Origin: an uncultured Candidatus Melainabacteria bacterium
Lineage (GTDB): Bacteria > Cyanobacteriota > Vampirovibrionia > Gastranaerophilales > Gastranaerophilaceae
Length of the DNA stretch: 64,000 nucleotides
Assembly (NCBI GenBank): GCA_934692295.1
Contig: CAKUTL010000001.1
Coordinates: 1 to 64,000 of the forward strand
Direction: 5' to 3'
Part shown: positions 61,318 through 64,000 of the stretch, one piece after another
Position numbering within the stretch: position 1 is the first letter of the stretch
Layout of the letters: every line of letters starts with the position of its first letter
Made by a program: the position numbers and the translations under genes
Notes under the pieces: generated by a model
Told to the model about the DNA's origin: nothing
Seen by the model: the letters and a program-made list of their open reading frames with translations, nothing else
Database searches by the model: none

Positions 61318-63843
61318 TTACAAACTTTTTCTTTCAACTTCTTCTTTTGTTGAAACTTCAATAATATCACCAATCTGAATATCATTGAACTTGCTGAATG
61401 AAATACCACATTCAAAGCCTTGTGCAACTTCTTTTACGTCATCTTTGAAACGTTTCAACTGGTCAATTGCACCCCTAAAGATTTCTTCACCGTTTCTATA
61501 AAGAACAGCATCTTTAGAACGAACAATCTTACCTTCTGTAACGTAACATCCGGCAATTTTATTTGTCTTACCGATTGTGAATACTTGACGAACTTCCGCT
61601 TTACCAAGTTCAACTTCCTTAATTTCCGGTTCAAGAAGTGATAGCAATGTCTTTTCTACATCTTCTAACAATTGATAAATGATGTCATATTTCTTGATTG
61701 TTACGCCTTCTCTTTCAGCTGAAGCTAAAGCATTACCGTCTTCTTTTACTGTAAATCCTAAAATCAAGGCATTTGAAGCGGCTGCAAGCATAACATCGGC
61801 TTCTGAAATATCACCAACACCAACGTGAATAATTTTTGTTGTAATTTCTTTAGATTCAACTTGTGCAATCGCTTGAGCAACAGCTTCTGCTGAACCGTGA
61901 GTATTTGCCTTGATAATTAAGTTCAATTGAGGGATATCATCATCTCCAACAGATTCACGCCTGATGTGAGCAGGAAGCATAGCTTCTAATCTCTTATCAC
62001 GTTCTTTTTCTTTTCTATCAGCAACAATTGCCTTCATTTCTTTTTCGTTTTTAACAACTTCGAAATGATCACCGGCTTGTGGAACTTCTGACAAGCCTAG
62101 AACCTCAACCGGAGTAGAAGGTTCAGCCTTTTGAATTCTTTCGCCGCTATCTGATAACAAGGCTCTAACTCTACCACAAGCAGTACCTACAACGATGCAA
62201 TTTCCGGCTCTCAATGTACCGTTTTGAACCAAAAGTGTTGCAACAGGACCTTTACCTTTATCTAAGTTAGCTTCGATAACAACACCGGAAGCCTCTGCTT
62301 TAGGGTTAGCTTTCAAATCTTGAACATCAGCAACAAGCAAGATGTATTCAAGTAATTCATCAATACCTGTTCCTTGAAGAGCAGAAACTTTAACCGTAAT
62401 TGTATCTCCACCCCATTCTTCCGGAACAAGTCCATGTTCTGTTAACTGTTGCAATACTCTATCCGGATTTGCACCTGGTTTATCAATCTTGTTAACAGCA
62501 ACAATAATTGGGATTTCAGCAGCCTTTGCGTGGTTAATAGCTTCAATTGTTTGAGGCATAATACCATCATCTGCAGCAACTACCAAAATCGCAATATCTG
62601 TAGCTTTTGCACCTCTGGCTCTCATTTCGGTAAACGCTTCGTGACCAGGAGTATCTAAGAATACAATTTTCTTTTCAGCCTTATCACCAAGATAAACTGT
62701 GTAAGCACCGATTGACTGAGTGATACCGCCAACTTCTGATGCAACGATTTTGTGTTTTGATGCTCGAATACTGTCTAACAATGTAGTTTTACCGTGGTCA
62801 ACGTGTCCCATAATACTGATTACGGGAGCTCTACGTTTAAGTAGTTTTTTATCAACTTCTGTTAGAGCTTTTGCCTTTTCTTCTTTTTCCATTTCTTGTT
62901 CGATATAAGCATCAATATCTTCATCAAGAACTTCGATTTCGTATTCGGCACAAACTTTTTTGATAACATCAACATCAATAAGTTGGTTAACTGTTGCCAT
63001 AACGCCATTTAACATTAAAAATTTTACAATTTCGGCAGGTGTTTTTTGAATTTTATCTGATAATTCAGAAATTGTCATTGGTTGATTAACAACAAGTTGT
63101 TTAACTTCTTTAACTTCCTCAACTTTTTGAATTTTCTTTTTGTGGTGTTGAGCAGCTGCTTTTTCCAGTGAAATTCTTTCTTGTTCTTCTTTTTTAGAAT
63201 TGAAATCTTTTTCTTTTTTCTTTCCGTCAGATTTACGTTTAACAGGACCTTTATTTTCATAAATATCTTGAGGAATAATTCTTCTTTGAAGAGGTTTTTT
63301 ACCTGCAAAATCTTTATTTTCTCCACCTTGGGAATTTGGTCTTTGAGGTCTATCTCCACGTGGCGGGAACTTTCTTTCGCCGTTTTGAGGTTTTTCACCT
63401 CTTGTGAATTTTCTTTCACCTGTTCTAGCCGGTCTTTCAGGTCTTTCCACTTTTTCACCAACCGGTTTTCTTGGAGCACGTCTTACAATTTCCAAACGGC
63501 TTACAGGCTTAACAACTTCAACTTTTGGTCTTTCAACCTTTTCAATTTTAGGTCTTTCGACTTTTTCAACAAGCGGTTTCGACTCTGTTTCTTTTTTAGG
63601 AGCTTTTTCGGCTGTTTGTTCAACTGTTTTAGCTTTCTTTACAACAAACGCTTTTGGCTTAGTTGTCTTTTTAACACCGCCATCAGCAATGAAGGATTTT
63701 AATCTTTTAATTTGATCGAGAGTAACAGTACTTGAATGAGTTTTGTTCGTAACTCCTATTTGGGCGAACTTTTCTACAACTTCCTTGCTTGGAAGTCCAA
63801 GTTCTTTTGCTAATTCACTTATTCTAACTGTTTCGTAACTCAT
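61318..63843 (-). CDS. infB: Translation initiation factor IF-2
   Basis: 841 aa. An N-terminal IF2_N domain (RISELAKELGLPSKEVV) is followed by a long Lys/Pro/Arg-rich linker (about 70-220). The G domain has MGHVDHGKTTLLDSI (G1), DTPGHEAF (G3) and NKIDKPGA (G4). C-terminal domains bind fMet-tRNA. Its first codons overlap the ylxR stop by 20 bp, with AAGGA upstream. Confidence 0.97.
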   Translation of the reverse strand: MSYETVRISELAKELGLPSKEVVEKFAQIGVTNKTHSSTVTLDQIKRLKSFIADGGVKKTTKPKAFVVKKAKTVEQTAEKAPKKETESKPLVEKVERPKIEKVERPKVEVVKPVSRLEIVRRAPRKPVGEKVERPERPARTGERKFTRGEKPQNGERKFPPRGDRPQRPNSQGGENKDFAGKKPLQRRIIPQDIYENKGPVKRKSDGKKKEKDFNSKKEEQERISLEKAAAQHHKKKIQKVEEVKEVKQLVVNQPMTISELSDKIQKTPAEIVKFLMLNGVMATVNQLIDVDVIKKVCAEYEIEVLDEDIDAYIEQEMEKEEKAKALTEVDKKLLKRRAPVISIMGHVDHGKTTLLDSIRASKHKIVASEVGGITQSIGAYTVYLGDKAEKKIVFLDTPGHEAFTEMRARGAKATDIAILVVAADDGIMPQTIEAINHAKAAEIPIIVAVNKIDKPGANPDRVLQQLTEHGLVPEEWGGDTITVKVSALQGTGIDELLEYILLVADVQDLKANPKAEASGVVIEANLDKGKGPVATLLVQNGTLRAGNCIVVGTACGRVRALLSDSGERIQKAEPSTPVEVLGLSEVPQAGDHFEVVKNEKEMKAIVADRKEKERDKRLEAMLPAHIRRESVGDDDIPQLNLIIKANTHGSAEAVAQAIAQVESKEITTKIIHVGVGDISEADVMLAAASNALILGFTVKEDGNALASAEREGVTIKKYDIIYQLLEDVEKTLLSLLEPEIKEVELGKAEVRQVFTIGKTNKIAGCYVTEGKIVRSKDAVLYRNGEEIFRGAIDQLKRFKDDVKEVAQGFECGISFSKFNDIQIGDIIEVSTKEEVERKSL

Positions 63844-64000
63844 CTAGTAATTGTCCTTTCAATTCGTTTGGTATAGGTGCTTTCAGGTGTTTCCCTATTT
63901 TGTTTTTTTTGAAAGCTGTTTCTATACAAGCCTTATTATAGCAAAGATATACAGATCTGCCAAATGTGGTAGAATTCGGGTTTATGATGACTTTTCCGTC
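63824..64000 (-). CDS. ylxR: YlxR (DUF448) family protein, partial
   Basis: Only the C-terminal 58 codons are visible; the start lies beyond the right edge. GRSVYLCYNKACIETAFKKN then IGKHLKAPIPNELKGQLLDE fits the DUF448 pattern (GRGAYLC...C...A.KK..L...LK). YlxR is an RNA-binding protein encoded between nusA and infB. The stop lies 20 bp inside infB. Confidence 0.85.
   Translation of the reverse strand, partial: DGKVIINPNSTTFGRSVYLCYNKACIETAFKKNKIGKHLKAPIPNELKGQLLDELRNS

Noticed and set aside
63075..63715. Overlapping ORFs on both strands inside the infB linker
   Set aside because: Low-complexity Lys/Arg/Pro codons in the IF-2 linker leave several frames open by chance.

Overview
The window is AT-rich, gene-dense bacterial chromosome. 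It carries bacterial housekeeping genes (dnaE, alaS, glyQ, clpB, nadE, aroA, mnmA, dut and a ylxR-infB...rbfA-truB block). It also has two long AsmA-like envelope proteins, two prepilin-like proteins and a fermentative pyruvate formate-lyase locus. A cluster resembling Ycf46, DUF1257 (Ycf35-like) and DUF2997 is typical of cyanobacteria and plastids, yet no photosynthesis gene is present. Together with the low GC and fermentation genes, this suggests a non-photosynthetic cyanobacterial relative of the Gastranaerophilales/Melainabacteria type. That placement is an inference; no rRNA is present to confirm it.

Layout. 1-740 (minus): 5' end of a sugar-nucleotide transferase gene, preceded by a catalytically degraded tyrosine-recombinase-like gene and a coupled 41-aa ORF. 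907-2118: HExxH protein. 2180-6978 (minus): tRNA-Ser and the compact DUF2997 / DUF1257-like / Ycf46 AAA+ / radical SAM / HhH membrane-protein cluster. 7051-10408: aroA, a GNAT protein, an orphan sugar ABC permease. 10586-15549: pyruvate formate-lyase split into two ORFs, two tandem paralogues of unknown function with a pflA remnant between them, and pflA. 15637-19880: clpB, mnmA, a 56-aa protein. 20093-27286: TPR proteins, a short hypothetical, a tandem repeat beside tRNA-Glu, a divergent HTH/prepilin pair, nadE. 27283-35968: two AsmA-like proteins, a SIMPL protein, an M48-like protein with an altered zinc site, a small secreted protein. 35969-44191: tandem candidate small RNAs, DUF2752 and two TM2 proteins, dut, alaS, tRNA-Arg, a lethal-factor-like metalloprotease, GNAT, tRNA-Gly. 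44216-51420 (minus): dnaE, NhaC-type antiporter, metallopeptidase, hypothetical. 51421-52420: gene-free island with a candidate small RNA and a MITE-like element. 52421-57610: second prepilin/HTH pair, two amino-acid permeases, glyQ. 57833-64000 (minus): small proteins, GerMN, DUF2993, truB, rbfA, infB and partial ylxR.

Most notable: the Ycf46-type cluster outside photosynthesis; a pyruvate formate-lyase whose glycyl-radical domain is a separate gene; two dispersed copies of a candidate small RNA sharing a 23-nt identical block between a variable hairpin and a terminator; a tandemly duplicated CU-rich candidate small RNA; a compact pseudoknot-capable block near tRNA-Gly; a MITE-like element with ~60-bp inverted ends; and a short shared N-terminal signature on three otherwise unrelated proteins.
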